Made by a program: the position numbers and the translations under genes
Assembly (NCBI RefSeq): GCF_000378045.1
Contig: NZ_KB899095.1
Coordinates: 79,873-143,872 of the forward strand
Direction: 5' to 3'
DNA: 64,000 nt
Origin: Marinobacterium rhizophilum DSM 18822
GTDB taxonomy: Bacteria > Pseudomonadota > Gammaproteobacteria > Pseudomonadales > Balneatricaceae
Notes under the pieces: generated by a model
The model's input: the letters and a program-made list of their open reading frames with translations, nothing else
What the model was told of the DNA's origin: nothing
The model's database searches: none
In this document: piece after piece, positions 30,027 to 40,514 of the stretch
Numbering within the stretch: position 1 is the first letter of the stretch
How the letters are laid out: every line of letters starts with the position of its first letter

Positions 30027-32516
30027 TTACGTCTCGCTCCTATTCCATATTTGCTGGTTATATTCTCTGATCGTCCTATCGCTAGAAAAACGACCACTGG
30101 AGGCAGTGTTGAGAATACTCTGCACCGTCCAGCTGTCTCTATCCTGGTAAGCCAACGCAACTTTCTTCTGTGCTTCAACGTAACTGCGGAAATCTGCTGC
30201 AGTCATCCATGCATCATCCCGGCTGCGAATCGACGCACTCACCGCATTAAATACACCAGGCTCAAACTGATTGAAATGCCCGGATTCGACGAGATGCATG
30301 ACGCGTGAAAAGTCCTTGTCAGCATTAATTATCGCGTCTGGATCGTAGCCATTTCGCGTTTCCTGTACCTGCTCTGCACTGAGGCCAAAGAGAAAGAAAT
30401 TATCCTCGCCCACCGCTTCCAGAATTTCGATATTCGCACCATCCAGCGTGCCAATAGTCAGGGCTCCGTTCATCATGAATTTCATGTTCCCGGTGCCAGA
30501 GGCCTCTTTACCTGCAGTGGATACCTGCTCGGAAAGCTCCGTCGCCGGACAAATAACCTCCATGAAAGTCACTTTATAGTCGGGCAAAAATGCCATCTTC
30601 AACCAGTTTTTGCAGCGCGGATCTTTATTTACAATAGCGGCTACATTGTTGATCAGTTTGATAATGGTTTTCGCCATTGCGTACCCCGGCGCGGCCTTGC
30701 CGCCAATCAGCACGCAGCGCGGCTGCATCCCTTCAGTATCGCCTCGAGTAATGCGGTCATAAAGATGGATAACGTGAAGTACATTCAGCAGCTGACGCTT
30801 GTACTCATGAATACGTTTGACCTGCACGTCAAACAGCATCTCGGGATTAAACTGGATGCCACATTGACTCTCAACCAATTCTGAAAGTTTCACCTTGCAC
30901 TGATGTTTAACATCCATCCAGCGGGAACGAAACTCCGGATCCTGCGCAAAGGGCTTAAGCTTTTCCAGATGATCAAGATCTGCTGTCCACTCATTACCGA
31001 TAGCGTCAGTAATCAATGCCTTCAGACTCGGATTGCAATGGGCTAACCAGCGCCTTGGCGTCACACCGTTGGTCTTGTTGTTGAATTTTTCCGGCCACAG
31101 CTCATAAAAATCATGAAACAGACCCGCCTTCAACAGCTTCGTATGCAGCGCAGCGACACCGTTTACCGAGAAACAGCCTACAATTGCCAAGTAAGCCATC
31201 CTCACTTTAGGATTATCACCTTCCTCAATAATCGACATTCTGCGTTGCCGATCAACATCACCGGGATAAAGTTGCGCTACCTGAACCAAAAACCGAGCAT
31301 TGATTTCATAAATGATATCGAGAATCCGCGGCAACAATTCCTTAAACAGAGACACCGGCCACATTTCGAGCGCTTCCGGCAGCAACGTATGGTTGGTATA
31401 TGCCATTGTTTTTTGCGTGATATTCCAGGCATCATCCCACTCAAGAAGATAGTCATCCATAAGCAGACGCATTAATTCCGCGACAGCGACAGTCGGGTGA
31501 GTATCATTGAGCTGAAAACAGTTTTTCTCAGCAAAATGAGTAAAATCTTTCCCGTTACCGTTACGCTTTACCCAGCGGTGCAAGACATCCTGCAAACTGG
31601 CAGAAGAAAGGAAATACTGCTGGCGCAAACGCAATTCCTTGCCGTTCTCGCTTGCATCGTTAGGGTACAAAACCATGGTGATCTGTTCAGCAAGGTTTTT
31701 GGCAGCAACCGCATCGGTATAGCTGCCTGCATTGAACTCGTCCAGGTTAAACTCATCCGTCGCTTCCGATTTCCAAAGGCGTAACGTGTTAACCGTGCCA
31801 TTCTGGTAACCCGGTACGGGAACATCGTAGGGAACGGCCAATACATCACTGGAAGAAACCCACCGCGCCCGCTGATGCCCATCCTGATCCTGGTAGTATT
31901 CAGTATGGCCAAAGAATTTTACGCAGCACGCATTTTCCGGGCTTTCAATTTCCCACGGGTTACCATTGCGCAGCCAATGATCCGGATATTCAACCTGATA
32001 CCCATTCTTGATCTTCTGGTGAAACATCCCATACTCATAGCGAATACCGTAGCCAGTAACCGGAAGCTGCAAACTTGCGCAACTGTCCAGGAAGCACGCA
32101 GCGAGCCGGCCCAGGCCACCATTCCCAAGACCCGCGTCCAGTTCTTCTTCATTGATGTCTTCAAGCTCACAGGCATACTGCTGCAAGACTGTGCGCATCT
32201 GAGTTTCAAGATCCAGGTTCAGTACGGCGTTGTTTAACGCACGTCCCATCAAAAATTCCAGTGAAAGATAAGCGACACGCTTGGGGTTATCTTCCAGGTA
32301 GCGATCGCGCGTGGCTCGCCAACGCTCGACCAGCCGGTCCCGGACTGTCTGAGCGACGGCATTGTACAGGTAGTGATGCGACTCGCCGGGCTCATCTCGG
32401 CCAAGGGTCAGCCCGAAATACCTGTTCAGATCATCGCTGACACTGGATTCATCCATTCCCAAATTAATTGGCTTTGGAGTAGTCATTAATACTTTCTTGC
32501 TAGGGCGTTTGCTCAT
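30027..32516 (-). CDS. glgP: Glycogen/maltodextrin phosphorylase
   Basis: The 829-residue PLP enzyme releases glucose 1-phosphate from alpha-1,4-glucan ends. Typical stretches: YLSLEFLMGRALNNAVLNL, LGNGGLGRLAACFLDS, GYGIRYEYGMFHQKI, QLNDTHPTVAVAELMR, TNHTLLPEALEMWPV, KRIHEYKRQLLN and the PLP-lysine segment EASGTGNMKFMMNGALTIG. ATG 32516 follows AGGTG; an upstream GTG at 32540 would overlap glgX. It starts 13 bp after the glgX stop. GC content is visibly lower than in the arginine genes. Confidence 0.94.
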   Translation of the reverse strand: MSKRPSKKVLMTTPKPINLGMDESSVSDDLNRYFGLTLGRDEPGESHHYLYNAVAQTVRDRLVERWRATRDRYLEDNPKRVAYLSLEFLMGRALNNAVLNLDLETQMRTVLQQYACELEDINEEELDAGLGNGGLGRLAACFLDSCASLQLPVTGYGIRYEYGMFHQKIKNGYQVEYPDHWLRNGNPWEIESPENACCVKFFGHTEYYQDQDGHQRARWVSSSDVLAVPYDVPVPGYQNGTVNTLRLWKSEATDEFNLDEFNAGSYTDAVAAKNLAEQITMVLYPNDASENGKELRLRQQYFLSSASLQDVLHRWVKRNGNGKDFTHFAEKNCFQLNDTHPTVAVAELMRLLMDDYLLEWDDAWNITQKTMAYTNHTLLPEALEMWPVSLFKELLPRILDIIYEINARFLVQVAQLYPGDVDRQRRMSIIEEGDNPKVRMAYLAIVGCFSVNGVAALHTKLLKAGLFHDFYELWPEKFNNKTNGVTPRRWLAHCNPSLKALITDAIGNEWTADLDHLEKLKPFAQDPEFRSRWMDVKHQCKVKLSELVESQCGIQFNPEMLFDVQVKRIHEYKRQLLNVLHVIHLYDRITRGDTEGMQPRCVLIGGKAAPGYAMAKTIIKLINNVAAIVNKDPRCKNWLKMAFLPDYKVTFMEVICPATELSEQVSTAGKEASGTGNMKFMMNGALTIGTLDGANIEILEAVGEDNFFLFGLSAEQVQETRNGYDPDAIINADKDFSRVMHLVESGHFNQFEPGVFNAVSASIRSRDDAWMTAADFRSYVEAQKKVALAYQDRDSWTVQSILNTASSGRFSSDRTIREYNQQIWNRSET

Positions 32517-32529
32517 TTTAAAACACCTA

Positions 32530-34662
32530 TTAATCATCACTAACTTGTTCAGATAAATATATACAAACGGATTGTCCTGGCCGGGAAATCAGACCACCAG
32601 CCCTAACACTATTCGAAAGATCACTTACCGCCGTCCCCGCACTGCAAGCGGTATCGATTAGCAGCTTCCAATTGTTGGAATCCGGCATGACCGGCAAGGT
32701 AAAATCGCCCAACAGTTTACCATTGTTGAATATGACCAGTATTTTCTCAGAACACTCTTCACCTTCATTTATAAAACCGGACAGGAAATAGCCAAGCAGA
32801 TGATTCTCATGATCGTGCCATTTCTCATCAGGCATATTTTCGCCTTCAGAGCTAACCCAGGATATTTCCGGCATTTTTGGATTATTAGAAACGTGAACAT
32901 AATTTTTGAATTGAAAAACCGAGTATTCCTTACACAGAGCGACCACTTTTCGAGTGAAGTCAAGAAGCTCGGCAGACGACTGCTCTAGCAGCGACCAGTC
33001 AATCCAGTTAATTTCATTATCCTGACAATAGGCGTTATTATTTCCGCCTTGAGTACGCCCAAGTTCATCGCCGCCCAGTAACATAGGTACTCCCTGCGAC
33101 ACCATCAGGGTAACGAGAAAGTTTTTCTGCTGTCTCAGACGTAAAGCATTAATTTTTTCATTATCTGTTGGGCCTTCCGTACCAAGATTATCACTGTAAT
33201 TCTCGCCGTGACCATCGTTATTGTTTTCACCATTAACAAGATTGTGACGCTGGCGGTAGCTGACAAGGTCTTTAAGGGTAAAACCATCGTGACTGGTGAT
33301 AAAGTTTATACTTGCACCTGGACGCCGGCCGGCGCCTTCAAAAATATCACTGGAGCCGTGCAGGCGTCGTGCGAATTCCGGCATGACCCCTGCATCGCCG
33401 CGCCAGAAGCGGCGTACGGTATCCCGGTAGCGGTCATTCCATTCGCTCCAACCCGCGGGAAATCCACCCAGCTGATATCCGCCAGGGCCGATATCCCAAG
33501 GTTCCGCAATGAGCTTAACGGTCGAGAGCAGCGGATCCTGGGCAATCGCCTGGAAAAAATTGTTATCCCGGCTAAAGCCATTCGCTGTACGCCCAAGAAT
33601 GGGGGCCAGATCGAATCTGAAGCCATCAACATGCATTTCACCGGCCCAGTAACGCAGGCTATCCATTACCAGCTGCAGAACCCTGGGGTGGTTAATATTC
33701 AATACATTGCCACAGCCGGTATCGTTTATGTAATAGCGCTTATCCGCAGGCTGCAGCCTATAGTACGAAGCATTGTCGATCCCCCTGAAACTTAAGGTTG
33801 GTCCCAGATGGTCCCCTTCGCCCGTGTGGTTATAGACAACATCGATAATCACCTCGAGTCCGGCATCGTGAAAGCGGTCGACCATCTGGCGAAATTCTGC
33901 GGCAGCGTTACCCGAAAGGTAGCCGCTGTGTGGCGCGAAAAAATTCAGGGTGTTGTAGCCCCAGTAATTATGCAGTCCACGAGCCAGAAGAAAATGTTCA
34001 TCAACAAAGCTCTGTACCGGCATCAGTTCGATGCTTGTGATACCCAGCGCCTTTAGATACTCAATAATCCGAGGCTGTGACATGCCCGCAAATGAACCGC
34101 GTAGCGATTCCGGCACATCCGGGTGCAGCATCGTAAAGCCACGCACATGGGCTTCATAGACAACCGTACGCTCCATCGGCACCTGCCAGGCACCCTCGGA
34201 GGGCGCTTCAAGTACCGCTGTACGCTCGGTCACGACAGACTTGGGCATCCACCTGGCGTTGTCCGTACTGTCGAATGAATAATCCTGCGATGGGTCATCC
34301 CGCACATAGGCGAAATGAGCATCGTTCCAGACAAACTGACCCTGCAGCTGCCGGGCGTAGGGGTCCACTAACAGCTTGTGGTGGTTGAAACGATGCCCAA
34401 CGTGAGGATCATAAGGACCATATACCCGGTAGCCATAACAGCAACCTGGCACGACCTCTGGCAAGTATCCGTGCCAGACATCAAAGGTTTTCTCCGGCAG
34501 TGCATAGCGCGCCAGCTCACGGGTTCCGGACGGATCATACAGACACAGCTCGACCCGTTCGGCATGGGCAGAAAACAACGCGAAGTTGGTGCCGCGGCCA
34601 TCGAACACCGCGCCCAGCGGATGGGCCTTACCTGGCAGCATACCCCGCGAATACCTGCTCAT
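32530..34662 (-). CDS. glgX: Glycogen debranching enzyme
   Basis: The 710-residue GH13 enzyme hydrolyses alpha-1,6 branches left after phosphorylase action. It has an N-terminal CBM48 domain (GKAHPLGAVFDGRGTNFALFS) and catalytic motifs DVVYNHTGEGD, GFRFDLAPIL (nucleophile aspartate), LIAEPWDIGPGGY (acid/base glutamate) and ITSHDGFTLKDLVSY. The ATG at 34662 overlaps the glgB stop (TAATG), indicating translational coupling. It is longer than E. coli GlgX (657). Members of the isoamylase type are close relatives; the location argues for GlgX. Confidence 0.92.
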   Translation of the reverse strand: MSRYSRGMLPGKAHPLGAVFDGRGTNFALFSAHAERVELCLYDPSGTRELARYALPEKTFDVWHGYLPEVVPGCCYGYRVYGPYDPHVGHRFNHHKLLVDPYARQLQGQFVWNDAHFAYVRDDPSQDYSFDSTDNARWMPKSVVTERTAVLEAPSEGAWQVPMERTVVYEAHVRGFTMLHPDVPESLRGSFAGMSQPRIIEYLKALGITSIELMPVQSFVDEHFLLARGLHNYWGYNTLNFFAPHSGYLSGNAAAEFRQMVDRFHDAGLEVIIDVVYNHTGEGDHLGPTLSFRGIDNASYYRLQPADKRYYINDTGCGNVLNINHPRVLQLVMDSLRYWAGEMHVDGFRFDLAPILGRTANGFSRDNNFFQAIAQDPLLSTVKLIAEPWDIGPGGYQLGGFPAGWSEWNDRYRDTVRRFWRGDAGVMPEFARRLHGSSDIFEGAGRRPGASINFITSHDGFTLKDLVSYRQRHNLVNGENNNDGHGENYSDNLGTEGPTDNEKINALRLRQQKNFLVTLMVSQGVPMLLGGDELGRTQGGNNNAYCQDNEINWIDWSLLEQSSAELLDFTRKVVALCKEYSVFQFKNYVHVSNNPKMPEISWVSSEGENMPDEKWHDHENHLLGYFLSGFINEGEECSEKILVIFNNGKLLGDFTLPVMPDSNNWKLLIDTACSAGTAVSDLSNSVRAGGLISRPGQSVCIYLSEQVSDD

Positions 34663-36893
34663 TAACGGTCGCCGTCCCACGTAAAGATCACCGTCGCAAG
34701 GGGCGGAACCGTGATAGACAGCGAGTAAGGCCGACCGTTACAGGGTTCCGGTTGAGCATCAACACCCCCACCGTTACCAACGTTACTGCCACCATACAGC
34801 TGGCTATCTGTATTCAGACACTCAGAATAATGACCCGCATGAGGCACGCCGACACAATACCCCGAGTGCACTTCAGGTGTGAGGTTGGTCACCACCAGCG
34901 CGACAGACTCGCCCCGAGTCCCCTTGCGTATCCATGCGTAAACGGATTGCAGATAGTTATCGGACTGTATCCACTCAAAACCTGCGCCATCGCAATCCAG
35001 CTCATGCAGCGCCGGAATGTCTTTGTAGACACGGTTAAGGTCCTGTACCAGCGTTTTTACGCCGTTGTGGCTACTTTGTTCCAGCAGATCCCAATCGAGG
35101 CTCTGGTCATGATTCCACTCCTTGCGCTGGGCAAACTCTCCCCCCATAAACAGCAATTTCTTGCCCGGATGCGCCCACATGAAACCAAAGTAGGCGCGAA
35201 GATTGGCGAACTTTTGCCAATCATCGCCGGGCATTTGTTCAATAAGGGACCCTTTGCCATGAACCACTTCATCGTGACTGAGCGGCAGTACAAATTTTTC
35301 ACTGAACGCATAAACAAGACCAAAGGTCATCTGGTCATGGTGGTGCTGCCGGTAAACGGGATCCCGCCCCATATAGGACAGCGTATCGTTCATCCAGCCC
35401 ATGTTCCATTTATAGTCAAAGCCCAGCCCCCCCTGCTCCACAGGCTGCGAGACCCCGGGCCAGGCCGTTGATTCTTCGGCGATCATTACCGCGCCGGGAT
35501 AGTTACTCTTGACCCGGCTGTTAACGGATTTCAGGAAATCGATGGCTTCCAGGTTTTCCCGGCCACCATGAATATTGGGTATCCACTCACCATCCTTGCG
35601 GCTGTAATCCAGATAAAGCATGGATGCCACCGCATCCACTCGCAGGCCGTCAATATGAAACTCATCAAGCCAATACAGGGCGTTACTCAGCAGATAGCTG
35701 ATAACTTCGGCGCGGCCATAGTTGTAAATCAGGGTGTTCCAGTCCGGATGAAAGCCTTTGCGCACGTCTTCGTGCTCGTAAAGACAGCTGCCATCAAACT
35801 TGCCCAGACCATGGGCATCAGTGGGAAAATGTCCGGGGACCCAGTCCACCAGCACGGCTATATTGTTCTGATGACAGCGATCAATCAGGTAACGCAGCTC
35901 ATCGGGCGTGCCGAAACGGATGCTCGGCGCAAACATCCCGACCGGCTGATATCCCCATGAACCATCAAAGGGATACTCACTGATGGGCATCAGCTGAATG
36001 TGCGTAAAGCCCATTTCCACAACATAGGGAATCAGCTCGTCCGCCAGTTCCCGGTAGCTGAGATAGCGATTGCCTTCCTCTGGCTTGCGCCGCCAGGATG
36101 CTGCGTGCACTTCATAAACGGCGATGGGCTTGTCAGGCTTTTGCAGCAACTCACGCTTGGCCAGCCACTGCTGATCCTCCCAGGCATAGCTGGACTCATA
36201 CACCACTCGGGAGGCGGTCTCCGGCGGGTGCTGCATGGACCTGGCATAAGGATCCGACTTCAGCGGCAACAGATTGCCTTCCCCATCAACAATTTCGTAC
36301 TTGTAGTGGGCAAAGTTCGCCACCGACGGCACAAAAATTTCCCAGATACCCGATGCCGGATGTTTGCGCATCACATGGCGACGACCATCCCAGTGATTGA
36401 ACTCACCGACCACAGACACGCGCTGTGCCGACGGCGCCCAAAGCACAAATAAGATCCCGTCGACACCATCAATGGTGCGCTGATGCGCCCCCATCCACTT
36501 GTAGGTACGTTCCTGGGTTCCCTCTCCATACAGGTACACATCATCATCGCTGAGCGCCGACGAGAACCGATAGGGATCTTCCACTTCCAGCTCGGCATTT
36601 GCAAAGCGCGTTTTCAACCGATAATCAAAGCGATTTTTACGTCTGGGCATAACGGACTCGAACAACCCGTCCTCGCTTATCTGCACCATCTTTGCAATGA
36701 CGCGGCCGTTCTTGCAGTCGATGACCGATACATCCAGCGCACCGGGCAGAAAGGCGCGAAGCACCAGGCCTTTGCCCGACGCATTCCGATGAAGTCCAAG
36801 CACGGAAAAAATATCCGTAAATTTACCACCTATAATGGCACTAATTTGCGACTCATCAAGAGTCGACTGGTCAGCCAGAACAGTCTTACTCAC
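34662..36893 (-). CDS. glgB: 1,4-alpha-glucan branching enzyme
   Basis: The 743-residue GH13 enzyme forms the alpha-1,6 branches of glycogen. An N-terminal domain of about 110 residues and a CBM48 domain (FVLWAPSAQRVSVVGEFNHW) precede the barrel: VDWVPGHFPTD, GLRVDAVASMLYLDYSR (nucleophile), MIAEESTAWPGV (acid/base) and LPLSHDEVVHGKGSL. Length is normal for the long bacterial form (about 730). The start is GTG 36893 after AGGAG. It heads the glycogen operon; a TATAAT-like -10 lies 60 bp upstream. Confidence 0.95.
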   Translation of the reverse strand: MSKTVLADQSTLDESQISAIIGGKFTDIFSVLGLHRNASGKGLVLRAFLPGALDVSVIDCKNGRVIAKMVQISEDGLFESVMPRRKNRFDYRLKTRFANAELEVEDPYRFSSALSDDDVYLYGEGTQERTYKWMGAHQRTIDGVDGILFVLWAPSAQRVSVVGEFNHWDGRRHVMRKHPASGIWEIFVPSVANFAHYKYEIVDGEGNLLPLKSDPYARSMQHPPETASRVVYESSYAWEDQQWLAKRELLQKPDKPIAVYEVHAASWRRKPEEGNRYLSYRELADELIPYVVEMGFTHIQLMPISEYPFDGSWGYQPVGMFAPSIRFGTPDELRYLIDRCHQNNIAVLVDWVPGHFPTDAHGLGKFDGSCLYEHEDVRKGFHPDWNTLIYNYGRAEVISYLLSNALYWLDEFHIDGLRVDAVASMLYLDYSRKDGEWIPNIHGGRENLEAIDFLKSVNSRVKSNYPGAVMIAEESTAWPGVSQPVEQGGLGFDYKWNMGWMNDTLSYMGRDPVYRQHHHDQMTFGLVYAFSEKFVLPLSHDEVVHGKGSLIEQMPGDDWQKFANLRAYFGFMWAHPGKKLLFMGGEFAQRKEWNHDQSLDWDLLEQSSHNGVKTLVQDLNRVYKDIPALHELDCDGAGFEWIQSDNYLQSVYAWIRKGTRGESVALVVTNLTPEVHSGYCVGVPHAGHYSECLNTDSQLYGGSNVGNGGGVDAQPEPCNGRPYSLSITVPPLATVIFTWDGDR

Positions 36894-37554
36894 TGAAAAA
36901 CTCCTGATTTAGCAGTTCCGGATGCATAGAAACACTCATCGCAAATCCGCATTATATAAAGACGCGAGTCTGAATCGCTTCAGGCTGCGGATGCACCTAT
37001 CAGCATGAATAGCGTCACTCTCGACACTGCGCTGAGCATCAACACCGCCAAATCGCGACCTGCAGACCTAAAAACGTCCGATAACCATAGCCCAAGAAAA
37101 ATACTTAGGCATCCATTCCTGGCCGGTCAGTGGTCAAACATAGACAGCAAGTATTCGCATATCCTGCGCTGCCGGCCCCAGCAGTCGGCCACCACCGCCC
37201 CCCTCAGCACGTCGTCGGCCGACATGCCAGAATCGCAATATCTAGCATTACCGGAGCACCGACGTGCCCGCAACAAACCTGCGAGTCAATATGTAGTAAA
37301 TTAACCTAAATAAAGGCATTTGTACAAAAAAACATCACCTTAAATGTAACTAAAATCACGGTCAGATGGGCCGGCACTTTCCGGCATCGACAGAGCCGTC
37401 GCGACGGGCGCCGCAATAAACAAAAAACGACTTTTAATTCAGTAAGATAGTGGCATCTCATGCAGAATGAGTCGCTGATACAGTGAACCACCTGGCCTTA
37501 TTCGTTTAGGCGGGTCGATGAAGCCACCAAAGCCGAGGAGCCAGTACAGTAAGC
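36894..37554. other. Intergenic region between malQ and glgB, with probable glgB promoter
   Basis: There is no supported gene in 661 bp. On the minus strand TATATAATGC (about 36961-36952) is a good -10 for glgB; the -35 is weak. The part near malQ (37300-37460) is AT-rich and looks intergenic. No terminator hairpin with a T-run is evident after malQ. Confidence 0.45.
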
Positions 37555-39768
37555 TCAGGAGCGTCCAGCATCCTGGCAAGAGAATGCAGCGCGCCTGGCA
37601 TCATTGATGCGCCGGGCCAGATTTGCGTTGTCGGCAATGTCAAAAAAGCCTTCAACAGGCTGCTCCAGCTTACGCTGCCAGTTTTTGTATTCATCACAGG
37701 TACCGGGAACATTAACGGCAGACTCCATGCCTTGCCAGTCTTCGAGCTGGGAGATCACGATAGCCGCCCGGGATGACGCGAGATAGAGATGAATCGCATC
37801 GACGAGATCCCTCGTCAGGTCCGGTATTTCGCCCGCAACCAGTGGCTTGGGTATAAAGCCTTTTTGATACAGCGCATCGAGCATAAGCTGCTTGTGCCGG
37901 GCCCTGTCCAGACACAGCTGTTCAATTGCCTCAGCCCCGACAATAACATTCAGATCGCGTCTGAGCTCGATATCTGACAGGGACCACCAACTGGCCAGTG
38001 GCGCGACATCATGTGTATTGATGGTAGCAACCGCCATTTCCGGGTAGTGCTCTGGCGGTACTATCTGGTCACCACTCCTCTCGAAGTAAAGAACACGGTA
38101 ACAATACATGGCATTTGCCAGCATCACGGCCGGCAGCTCCTCGGGAACGGTGCCCAGATCTTCACCGATGACCAGACAGTGGTTACGCTGGCTTTCCAAT
38201 GCCAGCAGGCCAATCAACTCATTCAGGTCATAATGGACATAAGCGCCGTCTTTGGCGGCCTTGCCCTTTGGAACCCACCATAGCCTTGACAGTGCAACAC
38301 AATGATCGAATCTTACGGCGCCGGCATGGCGCATGTTGGCCCGAATGTTTTTCACAAAAAGATCATAACCACTGGCCCTTAACTCACATGGCCGGAACGG
38401 AGGAAACCCCCAGTTCTGACCTTCAGGTGCCAATTCGTCTGCTGGAGCCCCCACCGTGGCATCAAAACAAAACAATGCCTGATTAGACCAGGCCTCGGAA
38501 CCCGCCGGATCGACACCCACAGCAAGGTCGAGATACAGACCGACCTCCATTGCGCAATTTTCAGCCGTGCTCTGTACAGCCTGTAACTGTTCAGTCGCAC
38601 ACCACTGCAAATACTGGTAATACTCAATTCTATCCCGGTGACTCTGTGCAAATTGCAGCACGGCTTCCGATTGAGGGTTGCGGAATGCCTGCGGCCATAC
38701 CGGCCACCCCCACCATTCAACGCTCTGTGAAAAAAAATACTCATGCAGGGCATCGTAAGTCGCATGTAACCGGAGCGCCTCCCCCTGCTCACCGAGATAA
38801 GCACGGTATGCCCGATCACGTGAAGTACCACGGTTCAGGTGCCTTTGCTTGAATTCGTCGAAAAGCAGTTCGAAGAATATTTTCTTGCCCTGCGCTACCC
38901 TGGCGTAATCCACATGATCGGTTTCACGCATGGCGCGCAGGTCATTCTGAAACGCCGCACTGGCAAATCGTTCTCTGGCCGCCGCACAGGTTGCAAACTC
39001 GAGCACCGTCTCCGGATCTATGTAAAAGATGTTCAGAAAAGCCCGATTGGATGGACTATACGGAGAAAACGCCAATGGGTTGGCAGGAAATAATGCATGC
39101 AGAGGACTCACGCCAATGATATCCACACCACAGGGTGCAGACTCCAGTACCAGTCGTTTAAGGTCCGAGAAATCGCCTATTCCCCAGTTGCGTTCAGAGC
39201 GAACCGAGTAGAGCTGGACCGACAAGCCGAATATTTTCTTGCCACTAATGAGGGACTTAGGACGAAAACATTGCGCCGGGGCCACAATAAGCTTCATTTC
39301 AGCCCGACACTGTCCCCTCTCATCAAAGAGCTGGAGGTGATGCAAGCCTTCGAGAAAGGTCCGCTGCAGTACCGCCAGCCGAGTGGGCAATCCGGCTTCT
39401 GAGGAAGCACCATTCGAGGGCAGAGCGCTTTCAGAAACGACTAGAGCCCCGCTGAACGTCTCGCCCTGTTCCGTTGTAACCCGCCACTCCCAATGATCAG
39501 CGGTATCGGTATGCGCAATATTGACAGTAAAACTGACAGACTGATTGTTTCGAACAATACAGACGGGCGGTAAGATTTCTTTTTGCCGAGCCTGAAAATC
39601 AGTCGATGATTCGAGTGTCGCATCATGCTCAGCCAGTTCACAATGAATGGAGCCCAGCACATTCCGTTGACTCTGCTCGGAGATCGCCACATGCCTGTTG
39701 CCAAAGCCTGCATATCCGCTGCCGATACCATAAAAGCTTGTTAACTTGCTCAATTCGCTAACGGGCAT
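37555..39768 (-). CDS. malQ: 4-alpha-glucanotransferase (amylomaltase)
   Basis: The 737-residue GH77 enzyme moves glucan segments between maltodextrins, releasing glucose. Visible: FGLSVQLYSVRSERNWGIGD, SPLHALFPANPLAFSPYSPS, VEWWGWPVWPQAF, GLYLDLAVGVDPAG, APADELAPEGQNWGFPP, VRFDHCVALSRLWWVP (nucleophile region) and VIGEDLGTVPEELP (acid/base). An N-terminal domain of about 160 residues is present, as in E. coli MalQ (694). It lies upstream of the glycogen operon on the same strand, so storage and maltodextrin turnover are linked. Confidence 0.93.
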   Translation of the reverse strand: MPVSELSKLTSFYGIGSGYAGFGNRHVAISEQSQRNVLGSIHCELAEHDATLESSTDFQARQKEILPPVCIVRNNQSVSFTVNIAHTDTADHWEWRVTTEQGETFSGALVVSESALPSNGASSEAGLPTRLAVLQRTFLEGLHHLQLFDERGQCRAEMKLIVAPAQCFRPKSLISGKKIFGLSVQLYSVRSERNWGIGDFSDLKRLVLESAPCGVDIIGVSPLHALFPANPLAFSPYSPSNRAFLNIFYIDPETVLEFATCAAARERFASAAFQNDLRAMRETDHVDYARVAQGKKIFFELLFDEFKQRHLNRGTSRDRAYRAYLGEQGEALRLHATYDALHEYFFSQSVEWWGWPVWPQAFRNPQSEAVLQFAQSHRDRIEYYQYLQWCATEQLQAVQSTAENCAMEVGLYLDLAVGVDPAGSEAWSNQALFCFDATVGAPADELAPEGQNWGFPPFRPCELRASGYDLFVKNIRANMRHAGAVRFDHCVALSRLWWVPKGKAAKDGAYVHYDLNELIGLLALESQRNHCLVIGEDLGTVPEELPAVMLANAMYCYRVLYFERSGDQIVPPEHYPEMAVATINTHDVAPLASWWSLSDIELRRDLNVIVGAEAIEQLCLDRARHKQLMLDALYQKGFIPKPLVAGEIPDLTRDLVDAIHLYLASSRAAIVISQLEDWQGMESAVNVPGTCDEYKNWQRKLEQPVEGFFDIADNANLARRINDARRAAFSCQDAGRS

Positions 39769-39891
39769 TGGACTTCTCGCAATGTGCTGAATGCAGATGA
39801 CTGGTCATCGAATATAGGCACAGCCTGGCGAGATTTTCACCCGTTTTATTTCATCCAGGCAACGCTCGGGCCGGGCGCACCAGCCCGTTGA

Positions 39892-40191
39892 TCAGACATA
39901 AGCAGCAGCACGCTCAGTGAGGCATTCATCGGCCCCCATTTCAAACTCGCGGCAAATCAGCGGTCGATTCTCATAGATAGTACAGAGCATGGTGTTACGA
40001 TCCACCGCCAGACACCAGCCGTCATCGCCCTGCGCCATGGTTTCCCCACCCCATTCGTCGTACTCGATAAAGCGCTCGGGTACTCCGGTATCGGTCAGCA
40101 GCATTACCTTGAGGCGGCAGCAGCGGGCCGCACAGCTGGCACAGGTCACATCACCGGTCTGATCCGGCAGCAAGGTCACATCAATGGTCAT
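39892..40191 (-). CDS. YkgJ-family cysteine-cluster protein
   Basis: The 99-residue protein has CASCAARCC near residue 17 and further cysteines at CLAV, CTIYENRPLICREFE and ECLT. The pattern CxxCxxxCC...C...C...RPxxCR is that of the YkgJ family, thought to bind iron or zinc; the function is unknown. It appears complete and is preceded by no strong promoter. It follows the DUF2384-like gene on the same strand by 65 bp. Confidence 0.85.
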   Translation of the reverse strand: MTIDVTLLPDQTGDVTCASCAARCCRLKVMLLTDTGVPERFIEYDEWGGETMAQGDDGWCLAVDRNTMLCTIYENRPLICREFEMGADECLTERAAAYV

Positions 40192-40247
40192 AAATCACAC
40201 AACAGCGGCATTGGGCGCCAAGCATAGCGCGATCACCCAGCCGATAC

Positions 40248-40266
40248 CACGCCCTGTCAGGGCGTG
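40248..40266 (-). terminator. Hairpin overlapping the stop of the DUF2384-like gene
   Basis: CACGCCCTG and CAGGGCGTG form a 9-bp stem around one base, overlapping the TGA of the gene at 40257. A tight loop and no T-run make it a possible, not certain, terminator. Confidence 0.4.
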
Positions 40267-40514
40267 TCTCCCTGTTCCAGCTGGTGCACCAGATCCATGA
40301 TCTGCTCAACACCCGGGCCTGTATCCAGCATTTCCTGCGGGGTCATGCCCTCCAGTCCCATGTGGGGGCTGTTGATCCATTTTTCTGCCGCTTCCTTGTT
40401 GCCAAAATAGCCAATGGCAGCTTCCAGCAGCCGTTGTCGCGCATTTTCCCGAATCATTGCAGTCACCCCGTTGTGTAAGTCACCATCAGGACAGTCTTTC
40501 AAGTATAGAGCCAT
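40257..40514 (-). CDS. Small protein resembling the MbcA/ParS/Xre antitoxin toxin-binding domain
   Basis: The 85-residue product contains AAIGYFGNKEAAEKWINSPHMGLEGMTPQEMLDTGPGVEQIMDLV in segments that match the DUF2384 pattern: a helix with GYFG, then W-x-N-S-P-x-x-G-L, G-M-T-P-x-E-M-L-D-T-G and a final helix. DUF2384 antitoxins usually pair with a RES-domain toxin. I see no RES gene next to it and no N-terminal helix-turn-helix, so it may be an orphan or serve another role. Assignment is by pattern only. Confidence 0.6.
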   Translation of the reverse strand: MALYLKDCPDGDLHNGVTAMIRENARQRLLEAAIGYFGNKEAAEKWINSPHMGLEGMTPQEMLDTGPGVEQIMDLVHQLEQGDTP

